Source of the DNA: Halomonas qaidamensis
GTDB lineage: Bacteria > Pseudomonadota > Gammaproteobacteria > Pseudomonadales > Halomonadaceae
Length of the DNA stretch: 64,000 bases
Reading direction: 5' to 3'
NCBI RefSeq assembly: GCF_025917315.1
Contig: NZ_CP080627.1
Location: 2,418,001 to 2,482,000 of the forward strand
Position 1 is the stretch's first letter. Each line of letters starts with the position of its first letter. The position numbers and the translations under genes are program-made. Under the pieces are notes generated by a model. That model was not told where the DNA came from. It ran no database searches and worked only from the letters and a program-made list of their open reading frames with translations. Positions 7,997 to 17,813 of this stretch are shown here, one piece after another.

Positions 7997-10084
7997 CTAG
8001 ATATCCAACCAGTTTTCAAGCCCAACAAAATCGGGATATCCATCTAACGGATAATCAATCAAAGCAAGATCAACAATATTGAATTTTTCCGCTTTAACCA
8101 CTTGACCCATAACAACTGGCTCTACTTTGCCTTGCTGTAAAAGCTCAAAGTACAAGTTACACAACGCTTCTGGGGCTTTATGAAAGCTCGGCCAGTGGAA
8201 CAGTGCCACTTTTTGCTTCGGGTGTTTTTCGATATAACTTGCTGCACTCTGGCAATCTTCTAAACGTGAAAAATCGCCCGCTATAACAGCGTCGAATTTC
8301 AATGGCTCCTCACTACGCTCAAACATACTACGAGGTGCTGGGAAAGCACGTTTAACATTTGCATCTTTTACGTATAAGTTTTTTTGTGATGCATGCCACC
8401 AAGTACATATTTCCCTGTAAATATGTCGAAGACCATAATAAACGGTACGTACATGAGTCGCTTTAGTACGCGTCAAAGAAGACTCTTCATCTAATGCAAA
8501 TGCCAAAGGTACATCATCATATATCTTGGCTAAAGAACTTTCACCGTAACGAGACTGCATACGCCAAATATATTCTGTGTCGCCACCTATACGCACATGA
8601 TCCCAGCCACCTAGCGTTTCGAGTACTTCTCTCCGAAACATAAAAGAAGATTGACTCCAGTGAATCAACTTTTTAACTGGCCGCCAATTCTGAGTAAATG
8701 CTAAGTTAGCTTGTGCACGAATCCAGTGCGCAGCGCACCCCATAACCTTCGGATGTTGCTCTAAGTGTTTCACTTGCGTAGCAATTTTCTGTGGGTGCGA
8801 CCAGTCATCGCTATCATGTGTCGTAATAAAATCGCCAGTAACAAAGCTTAGACCATAGTTTCGCGCTGCATAAGCACCACCATTTTGAGGGGGCTGTACT
8901 GCTTTCACACGGGAATCTTCTTTTTCAAGTGCTTTCAGAACTTTAAATGTATCGTCTGGTGAACAATCATCTACTGCAATAATTTCTATATTCTCATAGG
9001 TTTGCGCCAATAACGACTCAATCGCAATACGCACCTGCTCTCCAGCATTAAAAATGGGCATAACGATCGAGACTTTATTTTTACCTTTCACCTTTGCAGC
9101 AGGCAAGCCAACTATATTCCCAATAGAAAGTGCTTTATTTTTATCCTTAAGACGAATTCCACAAAAGCCATGTATTGCAAATGCTTTATTTATTGCATCA
9201 ATGCGATCGGCGTCTTCTTCTATAGCATTAGCAATAGCAAAATGTGCGTCCGCATCATTTGGGTGTGAAGCAACATACTTACTTAAAGTACCAAAGGCCT
9301 CTTGTTTTCGACCCAGTGCAAGTAAACAAAAAGCCTTTAAGTAGACAGTCTCTTTTCTGATACTACTTACTGTGGCTACATTCTCCATTTGAATAGCGTA
9401 ATCTAACGCTTTTTCAATATCTCCACAGAAAAAGACCCAACGGGCTGTTTGCCACAATGCTGCCCAACGCAGCGAACCACTATTATTTTCATCTTCATAC
9501 ATTTTTTTAAAGACATCTAGAGCGGTTTGAGAGTGGCCACTCCAGAGCTGGATAGCTAGGTCAGCAGTTTCATTTTTTTCTTTACTCTTAATCTCATTCC
9601 CTTGTACTTTGCCTTTATACAGGTAATGCAACAATGGAATCTCATTAGGGCGCATTTGCGCTTGATGACTTTCCAGATAAAAGTCGTTATCGAAGCGTTT
9701 GCAGGGGTCTAGGCCTAGCCGCCAACCTACCGCTAAGTAATGCAATACAGGGTCTACTTTCTTGGGTAGCCAAATAGCATGTTCAACAACGTACCATTTC
9801 CCGTTTACTAAACGGGATTTTTTTACCAGGGAGAGATCTTCTTCTAACTTGCCTGGTCTGAGAATAGAAAGCGCATTTTTTAGCAACTGATCGCAGGCAG
9901 TTTTATTATCTATCTTGCGTAGCGCAAGGGCTAAATTCACATAACAGGGCTTAAATTCACATTGACGTTGGAGCGCCTTAACATAATAGGAAGCCGCCTG
10001 CTCGTAAGCTCCCTGTCGATACAGTTCGTTTCCTTTCTGAAAGTCCATAGCGTAATTAAGGCTCTCTGTGTGCGTTATGTTCAT
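7997..10084 (-). CDS. TPR-GT2 glycosyltransferase
   Basis: The 695-residue protein begins with TPR-like helices (about 14-75, GNELYRQGAYEQAASYYVKAL). Two degenerate YPDV-type modules follow (about 110-165: DPVLHYLAVGWRLGLDP and FDNDFYLES..IPLLHYLYKG). A second helical repeat region spans about 175-300. A GT2 domain lies at about 320-545 (SIVMPIFNAGEQ, VDDCSPDD, THDSDDWSHPQK) and ends with a helical tail. It should transfer a sugar from a nucleotide donor at the inner membrane. It resembles the N-terminal half of the GT at 1-2670. It opens the AT-rich block and has a candidate promoter just upstream, so it may start its own transcript. Confidence 0.85.
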   Translation of the reverse strand: MNITHTESLNYAMDFQKGNELYRQGAYEQAASYYVKALQRQCEFKPCYVNLALALRKIDNKTACDQLLKNALSILRPGKLEEDLSLVKKSRLVNGKWYVVEHAIWLPKKVDPVLHYLAVGWRLGLDPCKRFDNDFYLESHQAQMRPNEIPLLHYLYKGKVQGNEIKSKEKNETADLAIQLWSGHSQTALDVFKKMYEDENNSGSLRWAALWQTARWVFFCGDIEKALDYAIQMENVATVSSIRKETVYLKAFCLLALGRKQEAFGTLSKYVASHPNDADAHFAIANAIEEDADRIDAINKAFAIHGFCGIRLKDKNKALSIGNIVGLPAAKVKGKNKVSIVMPIFNAGEQVRIAIESLLAQTYENIEIIAVDDCSPDDTFKVLKALEKEDSRVKAVQPPQNGGAYAARNYGLSFVTGDFITTHDSDDWSHPQKIATQVKHLEQHPKVMGCAAHWIRAQANLAFTQNWRPVKKLIHWSQSSFMFRREVLETLGGWDHVRIGGDTEYIWRMQSRYGESSLAKIYDDVPLAFALDEESSLTRTKATHVRTVYYGLRHIYREICTWWHASQKNLYVKDANVKRAFPAPRSMFERSEEPLKFDAVIAGDFSRLEDCQSAASYIEKHPKQKVALFHWPSFHKAPEALCNLYFELLQQGKVEPVVMGQVVKAEKFNIVDLALIDYPLDGYPDFVGLENWLDI

Positions 10085-10125
10085 TGATTAGGTGCATATT
10101 CTTTAGGGCCATCAAACCCGAACTG

Positions 10126-10153
10126 ATTATACGAACGTCTTAAATGCTATCAT
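10126..10153 (-). promoter_or_regulatory. Candidate sigma70 promoter for the 10084-leftward genes
   Basis: On the minus strand a perfect TATAAT (10126-10131) is preceded after 16 bp by ATGATA (10148-10153, four of six matches to the -35 consensus). The -10 box is about 42 bp from the ATG at 10084. The 187-bp gap to glmM is the longest nearby, which fits a new transcription unit. Confidence 0.4.
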
Positions 10154-10271
10154 AGCTAGGCTTATTTACCAGAAATACGCTGCATCGCACCATGAGTAGT
10201 AGTATAGCCAGTTTCAAAACAAGAATATCGCTATTTGCTATGCTCTTACCCATATAGTGCCGCATAACAAC

Positions 10272-11615
10272 CTATGCAGAGGGTAAGGCGCTAGCAATGT
10301 GCTCGGCACACCACTGAGCAAGCTGAGCATCGCTGGCTTCTACCATCACACGGATTAATGGCTCAGTACCGGATTTACGCAGCAGCACACGACCATTGGC
10401 GGCAAGCTTATCTTCTGCCTCGGTAAGCGCTTGCTGAACAGATGCACTTTCAAGCGGGTCTTCATCGTGACTGGCTTTAAAGCGAACGTTCACCAATACC
10501 TGGGGTAGCTTGTTCATACCTTGCTTCGCCATATGCAGCGTGGTGCCTTGGTTTAACAGCGATGTGAGTACGCGTAGCGATGCGATTACCGCATCCCCTG
10601 TGGAAGCATGATCCAGGCTTAGCAAGTGGCCAGAACCTTCACCACCTAAGCGCCAACCGGTGCTTTTAAGCTGTTCCATCACGTAGCGGTCGCCTACTTT
10701 TGCACGCACAAACTGTACATCAATCGCGGCTAACGCCTGCTCCAGCCCCAAGTTACTCATCTGGGTGCCAACAACGCCCCCCGTATAACCTGCTGCTTTG
10801 GCATCTTTTGCCAGTAGGAACAGCAGCTCATCACCATCTACCACCGCCCCTGTATGGTCCACCATCATCAGGCGGTCGGCGTCGCCATCTAGCGCAATCC
10901 CAAGGTCCGCTTCGTGTTCTAACACCGCCGTACACAGGCTGCGCATAGCTGTCGCGCCGCAACCTGCATTAATATTCATACCATTGGGCTGGTCATGAAT
11001 ACTGATAACGTTTGCACCTAGCTCTTTATACACTGCAGGGGCAACCTTATAGCCAGCGCCATTGGCACTATCCACCACGATCTTCAAGCCACTTAGGCTT
11101 AACGTGCTGGGCAATACCGCTTTACAGTATTCAATATAGCGGCCAGCGGCATCTTCAATACGCCGCGCTTTGCCTAACGCTTCTGAACTGACGCACTCCA
11201 TCCCGCCTTCCAAGGCAATACGCAGTTTGCTTTCAATTTCCTGCTCTTGAACGTCGGTTAGCTTATAGCCCCCCTGCCCGAAGATCTTAATGCCGTTGTC
11301 ATCAAAAGGGTTATGAGATGCACTGATCACCACCCCAGCGTCAGCGCGGAAGGTTGAGGTAAGATACGCCACCGCAGGTGTCGGCAACGGCCCCACCAAG
11401 GCAACATTCACGCCTGCTGCCGAAAAGCCAGCCTCTAAAGCAGATTCCAGCATATAGCCACTGGCACGGGTATCTTTGCCAATCAATACCTCTTTAATAC
11501 CTTCCGCCCCAAGAACCTTACCAGCCGCCCAGCCCAGTTTCATCGCAAAGCTAGGGGTCATGGGGAATTCGCCAACACGGCCACGCACGCCATCGGTGCC
11601 AAAATATTTACGCAT
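10272..11615 (-). CDS. glmM: Phosphoglucosamine mutase
   Basis: It converts glucosamine-6-P to glucosamine-1-P for UDP-GlcNAc synthesis. The 447-residue length is normal for GlmM. Motifs are complete: [11 protein letters not shown] at the N-terminus, the phosphoserine loop [13 protein letters not shown] near residue 100, the metal loop [20 protein letters not shown], and the phosphate-binding [14 protein letters not shown] at the C-terminus. It lies downstream of glmS, separated by about 286 bp that hold an inverted-repeat element. The glmS-glmM pair inside the glycan locus suggests a dedicated supply of amino-sugar precursor. Many bacteria also keep a glmM near folP/ftsH, which cannot be checked here. 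Confidence 0.96.
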   Translation of the reverse strand: MRKYFGTDGVRGRVGEFPMTPSFAMKLGWAAGKVLGAEGIKEVLIGKDTRASGYMLESALEAGFSAAGVNVALVGPLPTPAVAYLTSTFRADAGVVISASHNPFDDNGIKIFGQGGYKLTDVQEQEIESKLRIALEGGMECVSSEALGKARRIEDAAGRYIEYCKAVLPSTLSLSGLKIVVDSANGAGYKVAPAVYKELGANVISIHDQPNGMNINAGCGATAMRSLCTAVLEHEADLGIALDGDADRLMMVDHTGAVVDGDELLFLLAKDAKAAGYTGGVVGTQMSNLGLEQALAAIDVQFVRAKVGDRYVMEQLKSTGWRLGGEGSGHLLSLDHASTGDAVIASLRVLTSLLNQGTTLHMAKQGMNKLPQVLVNVRFKASHDEDPLESASVQQALTEAEDKLAANGRVLLRKSGTEPLIRVMVEASDAQLAQWCAEHIASALPSA

Positions 11616-11762
11616 AAAATCGAACCATTAAAAAAAATATTGTGAAATGCGAGACAGGTTTAGAGATGTTTTCCAAACCGCCCTTCCCGAGAGAGGGTGG
11701 GGTTGTCGCGGGCGCATACACCTCGTACTCAACTTGCTTGAACATGCAAGTAAGTCTATAGA

Positions 11763-11860
11763 GCCACGGACACTCACGGAAAACACGGACGAAAACCTAA
11801 AACCTCAAAAATCTTTTAAGGTTTTATTTTTGAATTTTTCTTGTCCGTGTCGTCCGTGGC
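11763..11860. repeat. Family-1 inverted-repeat element between glmM and glmS
   Basis: It starts GCCACGGACACTCACGGA and ends GTCCGTGTCGTCCGTGGC, so the ends are near-perfect inverted repeats around an AT-rich centre. It is one of eight copies in the window. The rest of the 286-bp gap contains no gene that I can support. Confidence 0.8.
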
Positions 11861-11901
11861 ATAAAAAAGGTTTTATCCATAGCAAGGTTAGCAAGAGCCC
11901 C

Positions 11902-13749
11902 TCACTCCACTGTCACGCTCTTGGCCAGGTTCCTCGGCTTATCCACATCGGTGCCTTTCACCAGCGCCACGTGGTAAGAAAGTAACTGTAGCGCCACCAC
12001 GTGTAAGACGGGCGAAAGCAAACCATAGTGCTCTGGCATCACTAGCACATTCACACCGTCACTCGGTTTCACGGCACTGTCACCATCGGCAAACACATAC
12101 AGCTGGCCGCCACGGGCGCTGACTTCCTGCATATTGGCTTTGAGCTTTTCGAGCAGCTCATCATTAGGGGCCACCACTACCACTGGCATATCCGCATCCA
12201 CCAGCGCTAAAGGCCCATGCTTTAGCTCACCTGCGGGGTAGGCTTCTGCATGAATATAGGAGATTTCTTTTAGCTTCAGCGCACCTTCCAACGCAATGGG
12301 GAAATGGCGGCCACGGCCTAAGAACAAGGCATGCTGTTTATTAGCAAAATGCTGCGCCCACGCCTTAATACTTGGCTCTAACGCCAGTACTTTTTCAACC
12401 GCAATGGGCAAGTGACGTAGTTCATCTAGGTAGGCTTTTTCATCAGTGTCAGCTAACCGCTGTTTCGCTTTTGCCAACAACAGCGTGAGCAAAAACAGCG
12501 CGCTCAGCTGAGTGGTAAACGCTTTGGTAGAGGCCACGCCAATTTCCGGGCCAGCACGGGTAATAAAGCGCAGCAGGGTTTCACGCACAATGGCAGATTC
12601 AGGCACGTTACAAATCGCCAGCGTATGGGCATGCCCCATAGACTTCGCGTGCTGCAACGCAGCCAACGTATCCGCTGTTTCACCAGACTGGGAAATCACC
12701 ACCACCAACTGGTTAGGATTCGCCACGCTAACGCGGTACCGGTATTCACTGGCAATTTCCACGTTGCACGGTATGCCCGCGACTTGCTCAATCCAGTACT
12801 TAGCCGTCATGCCCGCATAGCTAGACGTACCACACGCCAGGATCAGTACTGAATCCACCTGTTCAAAAACAGCGTGCGCTTCAGCACCAAAAATACCTGG
12901 CTGCAGCTGGCCTGCACCGCTGAGCATTTCTAGGGTGTTACCCAGCGCCTGGGGCTGCTCAAACATCTCTTTTTGCATGTAGTGATTAAACTCACCCAGC
13001 TCTACCGCATTCGCAGACAGGCTAGAGGTAATCACTTCCCGCTGAGCTGGCTGACCCAGGGCATTTACCAGGGTGATCGATTCACGGGTTAACCGTGCCA
13101 CATCGCCGTTTTCCAGGTACATCATTTGTTGGGTGACGGACAGCAGCGCTGAGGCATCAGAAGCGGCGTAGTGGCCGTCTTCTGCAATGCCGAGCATTAA
13201 CGGTGAGCCTTCACGGGCCACGACCAAGCAATCCGGCTCTTCTTCACTCACCACTGCCAAGGCGAACGCACCTTGTAAATGCGCCACGGCGCACTGCACG
13301 GCAGAGAATAAATTTTCCGCTGGCTCACCAATCTGGCCCTTAAAGCAGGCTTGAATAAGGTGGGCGATGGTTTCGGTGTCGGTGTCTGAGGTGAACACGT
13401 ACCCCAAGCCCTGAAGCTGTTCACGCAGGGTTTCGTAGTTTTCGATGATGCCGTTATGCACCACCGCCAAGCCACTGGAAATATGCGGATGAGCATTACG
13501 CTCCGCAGGCACGCCATGAGTCGCCCAACGGGTATGGGCAATACCCACATTACCCACAACACCCTGCTCCGCAACGCGAGCCTCTAGCTCTGCGACACGG
13601 CCTTTTGCACGGGCACGCACTAACGCACCGGAAGCATTTAGCACCGCTAACCCGGCAGAGTCATAACCGCGGTATTCAAGTACCCTTAAGCCCGAAAGCA
13701 AAAAGGGCGTACATTCCATTGCGCCCACGGCGCCGACGATTCCGCACAT
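11902..13749 (-). CDS. glmS: Glutamine-fructose-6-phosphate aminotransferase
   Basis: It makes glucosamine-6-P from fructose-6-P and glutamine, the first step to UDP-GlcNAc and its derivatives. After Met removal, Cys2 (MCGIVGAVG) is the N-terminal nucleophile. The glutaminase domain shows HTRWATHG and NAHPH. Two SIS domains follow ([41 protein letters not shown]), and the protein ends LAKSVTVE as usual. The 615-residue length is slightly above the E. coli form. I saw no GlmS ribozyme, which would be expected only in Gram-positives. A weak stem precedes it at 13789-13817. Confidence 0.97.
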   Translation of the reverse strand: MCGIVGAVGAMECTPFLLSGLRVLEYRGYDSAGLAVLNASGALVRARAKGRVAELEARVAEQGVVGNVGIAHTRWATHGVPAERNAHPHISSGLAVVHNGIIENYETLREQLQGLGYVFTSDTDTETIAHLIQACFKGQIGEPAENLFSAVQCAVAHLQGAFALAVVSEEEPDCLVVAREGSPLMLGIAEDGHYAASDASALLSVTQQMMYLENGDVARLTRESITLVNALGQPAQREVITSSLSANAVELGEFNHYMQKEMFEQPQALGNTLEMLSGAGQLQPGIFGAEAHAVFEQVDSVLILACGTSSYAGMTAKYWIEQVAGIPCNVEIASEYRYRVSVANPNQLVVVISQSGETADTLAALQHAKSMGHAHTLAICNVPESAIVRETLLRFITRAGPEIGVASTKAFTTQLSALFLLTLLLAKAKQRLADTDEKAYLDELRHLPIAVEKVLALEPSIKAWAQHFANKQHALFLGRGRHFPIALEGALKLKEISYIHAEAYPAGELKHGPLALVDADMPVVVVAPNDELLEKLKANMQEVSARGGQLYVFADGDSAVKPSDGVNVLVMPEHYGLLSPVLHVVALQLLSYHVALVKGTDVDKPRNLAKSVTVE

Positions 13750-13788
13750 ACTTATTTATTCCCCACATAAAAACAGCATAAAACGACA

Positions 13789-13817
13789 ATGGCCCATGCG
13801 GTTACAAGCAGGGCCAT
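13789..13817 (-). terminator. Weak hairpin between the heparinase-like fusion gene and glmS
   Basis: ATGGCCC (13789-13795) pairs with GGGCCAT (13811-13817) around a 15-nt loop. On the minus strand it is followed by a modest T-containing stretch. It could attenuate read-through into glmS or be part of its leader. The T-run is poor, so termination is doubtful. Confidence 0.3.
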
Positions 13818-13854
13818 CACCTAAAACTATCGTAAAATACTAAGCTTGATTAAG

Positions 13855-16800
13855 TCATTCTTTATTGCAGTTTTCAGGCAAAGAGAAATCAAGGCCAATG
13901 GCGCGTTCAGGATGGTGGTCGGTTTTAGACGTTGTATCTAAGTACTGCTCACTACGCACGGGCTGTGCCCCTGGTCGTGTTAAACGACCTAAGCCTTTTT
14001 CTAAAGGGAAATACTCCAGCTCAAAACTATGATCCGCAGCCCAACGCTCGCAAATATCCTTCTCTTCCTGGCGGATGGTGTCATCCATCCACACCTCCGC
14101 ATTGGGTGAGAGTTTGTCGGCCAAGGCTGGCAATGCAGGATAGCGACTGAATAGGCACGTCGCCCCGGGCGGGCCGTCTACCCATAGAAGATCAACGCTC
14201 CCAACGCCTTCCAGCAGCGACACCGGGTACCAGCGCGAAAGCTTCTCAGCATCCTCAGGGTTCAGGTGCTCGCCCTCCCAGGCTTCCAAATCCCCAATTC
14301 GCAGATCAACCCAACCTTCCAGAGATTCCGCCTGAAGAGTACCAAGGGTCTGCGCCCCATAGTGGTCGCTATGCTCAATGGAGACGAGCTTGCCAACGCC
14401 GTTCTGGCGCAGGGCATCGGCAATTACCAAGGTAGAGGCACCGCTGCCAAATTCGACAATGACCCGAGGGCGAGTCGCCATAATGTGCGCATGTAGGCGC
14501 AGTAGAACATCAGGAGAGGTAGCCCAACCTCGCAGCGGAGGCAGCTGTCCCTTGATCTTCAAGCGGCTCTGCAACCAGGAGAGACTTTCCAACTGGGCAT
14601 AGAGGCGGTTCTGGACAATAAGTAGGTCACGGGTGAACTTGCCTGCGTTATCCCTACTCGCCTGTAGCAGAGTTTTCTCCAGTGCTTTCAGCTCATTTGA
14701 CATAGTGTCCACGGCATTCTCATTGTTAGTTTCGGGCATAGCAGGCGTCGGTTTCAGCAAAGGGGCTGTCTTCATGGAAAGACTGGTGGCAGAGAGCTTA
14801 TGATTAGGCGCTTCGACAGAACGTACAAACCCGCGTATCTGTATGGATTTACCTGCCTCTTCAGGTGTCGGGTTAAAGGTGTGAGTTGGAGAGGCCTCGT
14901 ACCAGCGCACCTGGGTTTTCTGGCCCTCTAACAACAGGTAGAAGGCGTACTCCACCGGCCCTTCCATCACGCCTGGCATCAAGGTACAACGCCCGGTGAC
15001 ACGATCGCCCTCCACCTCTGTATACACGCGCAGCGGCGCACTGCAGATAGCGGCCTTCTCACTCGCGGTCATAAAGTGCTCAATGATCTCTGTAGCGGCT
15101 GTATCAGCATTCGACGGTCTTGCCGATATCAACACGATATCGTCCGTCGTGATCGCCGGGATCGGCAGCAACCACTGACGCCCTGAATAACTGAGGGCGT
15201 GGTCTGTCTTGCCGTTGATACTCACATTTAAGTCCCAACTATTTTCCAAAGGCGGTGCGAGGAACTCATCACCTCGGCACAGGGCCACCTGCAGGTAGTC
15301 ACGATGAACGGAAACTTCAAGCCCCGGTGGTGGCAGCTCCATAGGCAGCAGATCCACCAAGCTCAAGCGTATATCTCCGAGTGTCGCTTCCACCCCAGAT
15401 GCCTGAAATTCCGGCGGGATATCGGCAAAGCTGAAGCTCCACCAGTAGTAGGTGACAGAAGATGGTTGTGATACCTGCAAGGTGCACTGCCCGCGGGAGC
15501 CGCGCAGACGATGCTGCTGGGCGAGGCTAAGGGGCTGCTGGCCCGACTGAAGCCACAAGGTGCAATGACTCGACGGCAGGTAGAGCGACACCGCGCCTGA
15601 TTGCTCGCCCCAGTAGGCGTCCGCATTGCCATGCCAATGGTAAGTCACTGAAGATTCGGGAGCTGCCACGACCGTATCACAAACCACCACCTGATCACTG
15701 CCAAGCCGCCATACCGCACGTGTGGCTGTATCCACCCTGGCGTCTACAGGGTAGCAGGCAGTCAGATCGACCACCGCATAGGCACTCTCACCTTCTAACG
15801 TAGGTTGGCGATCCCCTGAGTAGAGCAGCCTGCCGGCCTTATGAACATGACCATAGCCGTTGATGTTAGGTGTATTATGAGCCTCTGGCCCCAGCGTGAA
15901 ATCCCGCTCAGATGTCTTGAGATATTGCTGATAGCCGGGGTCAGTTATCCACCAGCATCCCGCATGGCCAATCAATAAAGTCCCGCTATCTGCCTGGATA
16001 TGGTTCATTGGTGAGCAAGATAGAGACATCACAATGCTCAGATCATCACTGCTCAAACCGGTGGCAAGTGTAACAGCGGCGGTGTTTTGCTGAATAGTAG
16101 GAACGGTAAGCTCATCTGTGCAGTTAGCCTTATCCGTATTAGCCATGTGTTGTGCTGTCTTAGCACGAACCCAAAGTGCATCTGCACGTAGCTGTTCTGG
16201 AACTACTGCATCCAGCAAGGATTCGCGAGTAGAGCTAAATGCCCATTGTTGAAGACGTGCTAATGCCGACCATACAAACGGCATTTCCAGCGGCTCCACG
16301 TCGCCGATCTCGGCCGACAGGGCAATCTGACCCGGGCATGCCAGCCCGCGGGCCTGATCCTCCAGGTCCTGCATCGCTGGATGATGGACAATGCTATCGA
16401 TAACAGCACTGGACTGGGTGCTTAACCAGCCCAGGGCAAAATTGTAAAGGTAACCATCGTAGGAGATACCTTCCGTCAGCCCTTGGTGGTAAAGCGCCAA
16501 ACGGGCCTGATAGAGATGCAGAAAACGTGAAGAGAGCCGCTCACGCTCAGGGTGGTCAATCACCTCAGCGGCACTGGCCAGTGCAGCCTGGGCAATCAAG
16601 GGGATGTTGTGCAGGTACTGGTGGGGTGACGGCTTGGCTAGTAGTTCCTCCGCCGAGGCCAACTCTTGAGCTACCACCGGCACCAACGGCATGCCCTCCT
16701 CCACGGCACGCTGCAACGCATGCCGTAGCGCCTGCTGAGTTGTCTCCGGTAGCCATATCCAGTCGCGCAGCGCCATAGCCATCAGCTGCACCGCATGGCC

Positions 16801-17124
16801 GTAAGGAAGATCCAGCTTGTTGGCTACTGTATAGCGCGGCCACTGAGACAACGCTTCAAGATCTTTGACGCAACGCTCACGAGCCGCTTGATCATTCAGA
16901 AACAAGGCTGCCCCACTCAGGGCATAAAGACGCTCCTCGAGCGCCCACAAGCACCAGATTTGCCATGGGTAAGGCTGAGCAAAGCCCCGAACATTAACGT
17001 CCAGCTCTGGCAGTGATGTGACCGGTAAAGGAATCGACCAGCACCGGCGGATTCGGTAGCAAGAGAGGATCAGATGTTTGGCGTTGAAGTGTGAGTTAAA
17101 GCGTCTGACAAGAAGTTCTTTCAA
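13855..17124 (-). CDS. Heparinase II/III-like domain fused to a class I methyltransferase
   Basis: The 1089-residue protein has no signal peptide. Residues about 1-600 show the alpha/alpha toroid plus beta-sandwich plan of heparinase II/III-like proteins: HQYLHNIPLIAQAAL, GISYDGYLYNFALGW, then LLIGHAGCWWITDPGYQQYL and the hallmark EAHNTPNINGYGH near 412-425. Residues about 695-785 look like an Ig-like domain (YAFYLLLEGQKTQVRWYE). Residues about 850-1045 are a SAM-binding methyltransferase (VIVEFGSGASTLVIADAL, LVSIEHSDHYG, DLLWVDGPPG). The fusion, and the lack of export, suggest that it reads a sugar chain in the cytosol and methylates it, possibly as a terminator. The lyase-like fold may then be only a binding module; this is inference. 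The start overlaps the HAD gene stop by 4 bp. Confidence 0.75.
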   Translation of the reverse strand: MKELLVRRFNSHFNAKHLILSCYRIRRCWSIPLPVTSLPELDVNVRGFAQPYPWQIWCLWALEERLYALSGAALFLNDQAARERCVKDLEALSQWPRYTVANKLDLPYGHAVQLMAMALRDWIWLPETTQQALRHALQRAVEEGMPLVPVVAQELASAEELLAKPSPHQYLHNIPLIAQAALASAAEVIDHPERERLSSRFLHLYQARLALYHQGLTEGISYDGYLYNFALGWLSTQSSAVIDSIVHHPAMQDLEDQARGLACPGQIALSAEIGDVEPLEMPFVWSALARLQQWAFSSTRESLLDAVVPEQLRADALWVRAKTAQHMANTDKANCTDELTVPTIQQNTAAVTLATGLSSDDLSIVMSLSCSPMNHIQADSGTLLIGHAGCWWITDPGYQQYLKTSERDFTLGPEAHNTPNINGYGHVHKAGRLLYSGDRQPTLEGESAYAVVDLTACYPVDARVDTATRAVWRLGSDQVVVCDTVVAAPESSVTYHWHGNADAYWGEQSGAVSLYLPSSHCTLWLQSGQQPLSLAQQHRLRGSRGQCTLQVSQPSSVTYYWWSFSFADIPPEFQASGVEATLGDIRLSLVDLLPMELPPPGLEVSVHRDYLQVALCRGDEFLAPPLENSWDLNVSINGKTDHALSYSGRQWLLPIPAITTDDIVLISARPSNADTAATEIIEHFMTASEKAAICSAPLRVYTEVEGDRVTGRCTLMPGVMEGPVEYAFYLLLEGQKTQVRWYEASPTHTFNPTPEEAGKSIQIRGFVRSVEAPNHKLSATSLSMKTAPLLKPTPAMPETNNENAVDTMSNELKALEKTLLQASRDNAGKFTRDLLIVQNRLYAQLESLSWLQSRLKIKGQLPPLRGWATSPDVLLRLHAHIMATRPRVIVEFGSGASTLVIADALRQNGVGKLVSIEHSDHYGAQTLGTLQAESLEGWVDLRIGDLEAWEGEHLNPEDAEKLSRWYPVSLLEGVGSVDLLWVDGPPGATCLFSRYPALPALADKLSPNAEVWMDDTIRQEEKDICERWAADHSFELEYFPLEKGLGRLTRPGAQPVRSEQYLDTTSKTDHHPERAIGLDFSLPENCNKE

Positions 17125-17813
17125 TATAACCCTCGACCATCCAGTGAAAGGTTATCTATCAGTGACTCAACGTTACATGCATGAGCTAATAGATTGGCTG
17201 TTACCCACTCCTCCCAATCCGCCACCTCGCTCCAGCCGCTCAGAAATACGAAGTCCAGCTCAGCAGCGCTGGCGGCTTGGTAGTCATATTTACTATCACC
17301 CAGAAACAGCGCTGGCTGCTGGATATTGGCGGAAGCCAGCTCGCGGGCCAGGATCTCGTCCTTGGTGTCGGGGCTGCCGAAGATGCCGCCGTCGAACCAC
17401 TCAGCAATGCCACGGCTTGCAAATACATTGCGCAGTTCGGCCTGGTCTCCGCCGGAAACGATCAGCCAGCGGGCGTCTGGGGTCTGCTGGCGAAGTGCTT
17501 CCAGGCCTGGAGCCATCGCACAGTTCAATAGACCCTTCTGCACATGGCCGGCATAGGCCTGAAGCAGCGCTTCCAGGTCGGGGCCCTTCTGCTCGGAATG
17601 ACTCGGTACAATTTGTTCCAGGAAATAGGCAAACTTCTTGTAGCGCGACACCCCGCCGTTGGCGACATGGTAATCGACCATGGCCTGGGCGGCGGCTTCA
17701 CCGTAGGGCAACGTCGCCTGATAGAAGGCTTCTGTCTTGACCTTGTTGGAGTCGAGCACGACGCCATCGCAGTCGAAGACTAGGGTGGTGTAGTCGGCGA
17801 CCGGATGCGTCAT
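17121..17813 (-). CDS. HAD-superfamily phosphatase
   Basis: The 230-residue protein has HAD motif I DCDGVVLDSN (nucleophile Asp near residue 14), motif II IVSGGD, and motif IV GDSKYDYQAA, with a helical cap between I and II. That is the phosphoglycolate-phosphatase-like architecture, not the capless KdsC fold. It overlaps the CMP-transferase gene upstream and the fusion gene downstream by 4 bp each, so translation is coupled. I infer that it removes the phosphate from the sugar acid made by the aldolase before CMP activation, the step KdsC performs in Kdo synthesis. It is GC-rich like its two partners and unlike the AT-rich gene at 20252-21559. Confidence 0.8.
   Translation of the reverse strand: MTHPVADYTTLVFDCDGVVLDSNKVKTEAFYQATLPYGEAAAQAMVDYHVANGGVSRYKKFAYFLEQIVPSHSEQKGPDLEALLQAYAGHVQKGLLNCAMAPGLEALRQQTPDARWLIVSGGDQAELRNVFASRGIAEWFDGGIFGSPDTKDEILARELASANIQQPALFLGDSKYDYQAASAAELDFVFLSGWSEVADWEEWVTANLLAHACNVESLIDNLSLDGRGLY

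Noticed and set aside
11647..11985. 112-codon plus-strand open frame
   Set aside because: It covers a family-1 repeat and the tail of glmS.
17078..17740. 220-codon plus-strand open frame
   Set aside because: It is antisense to the HAD gene, which has full catalytic motifs; Arg/Pro/Ser-rich composition is typical of a shadow.
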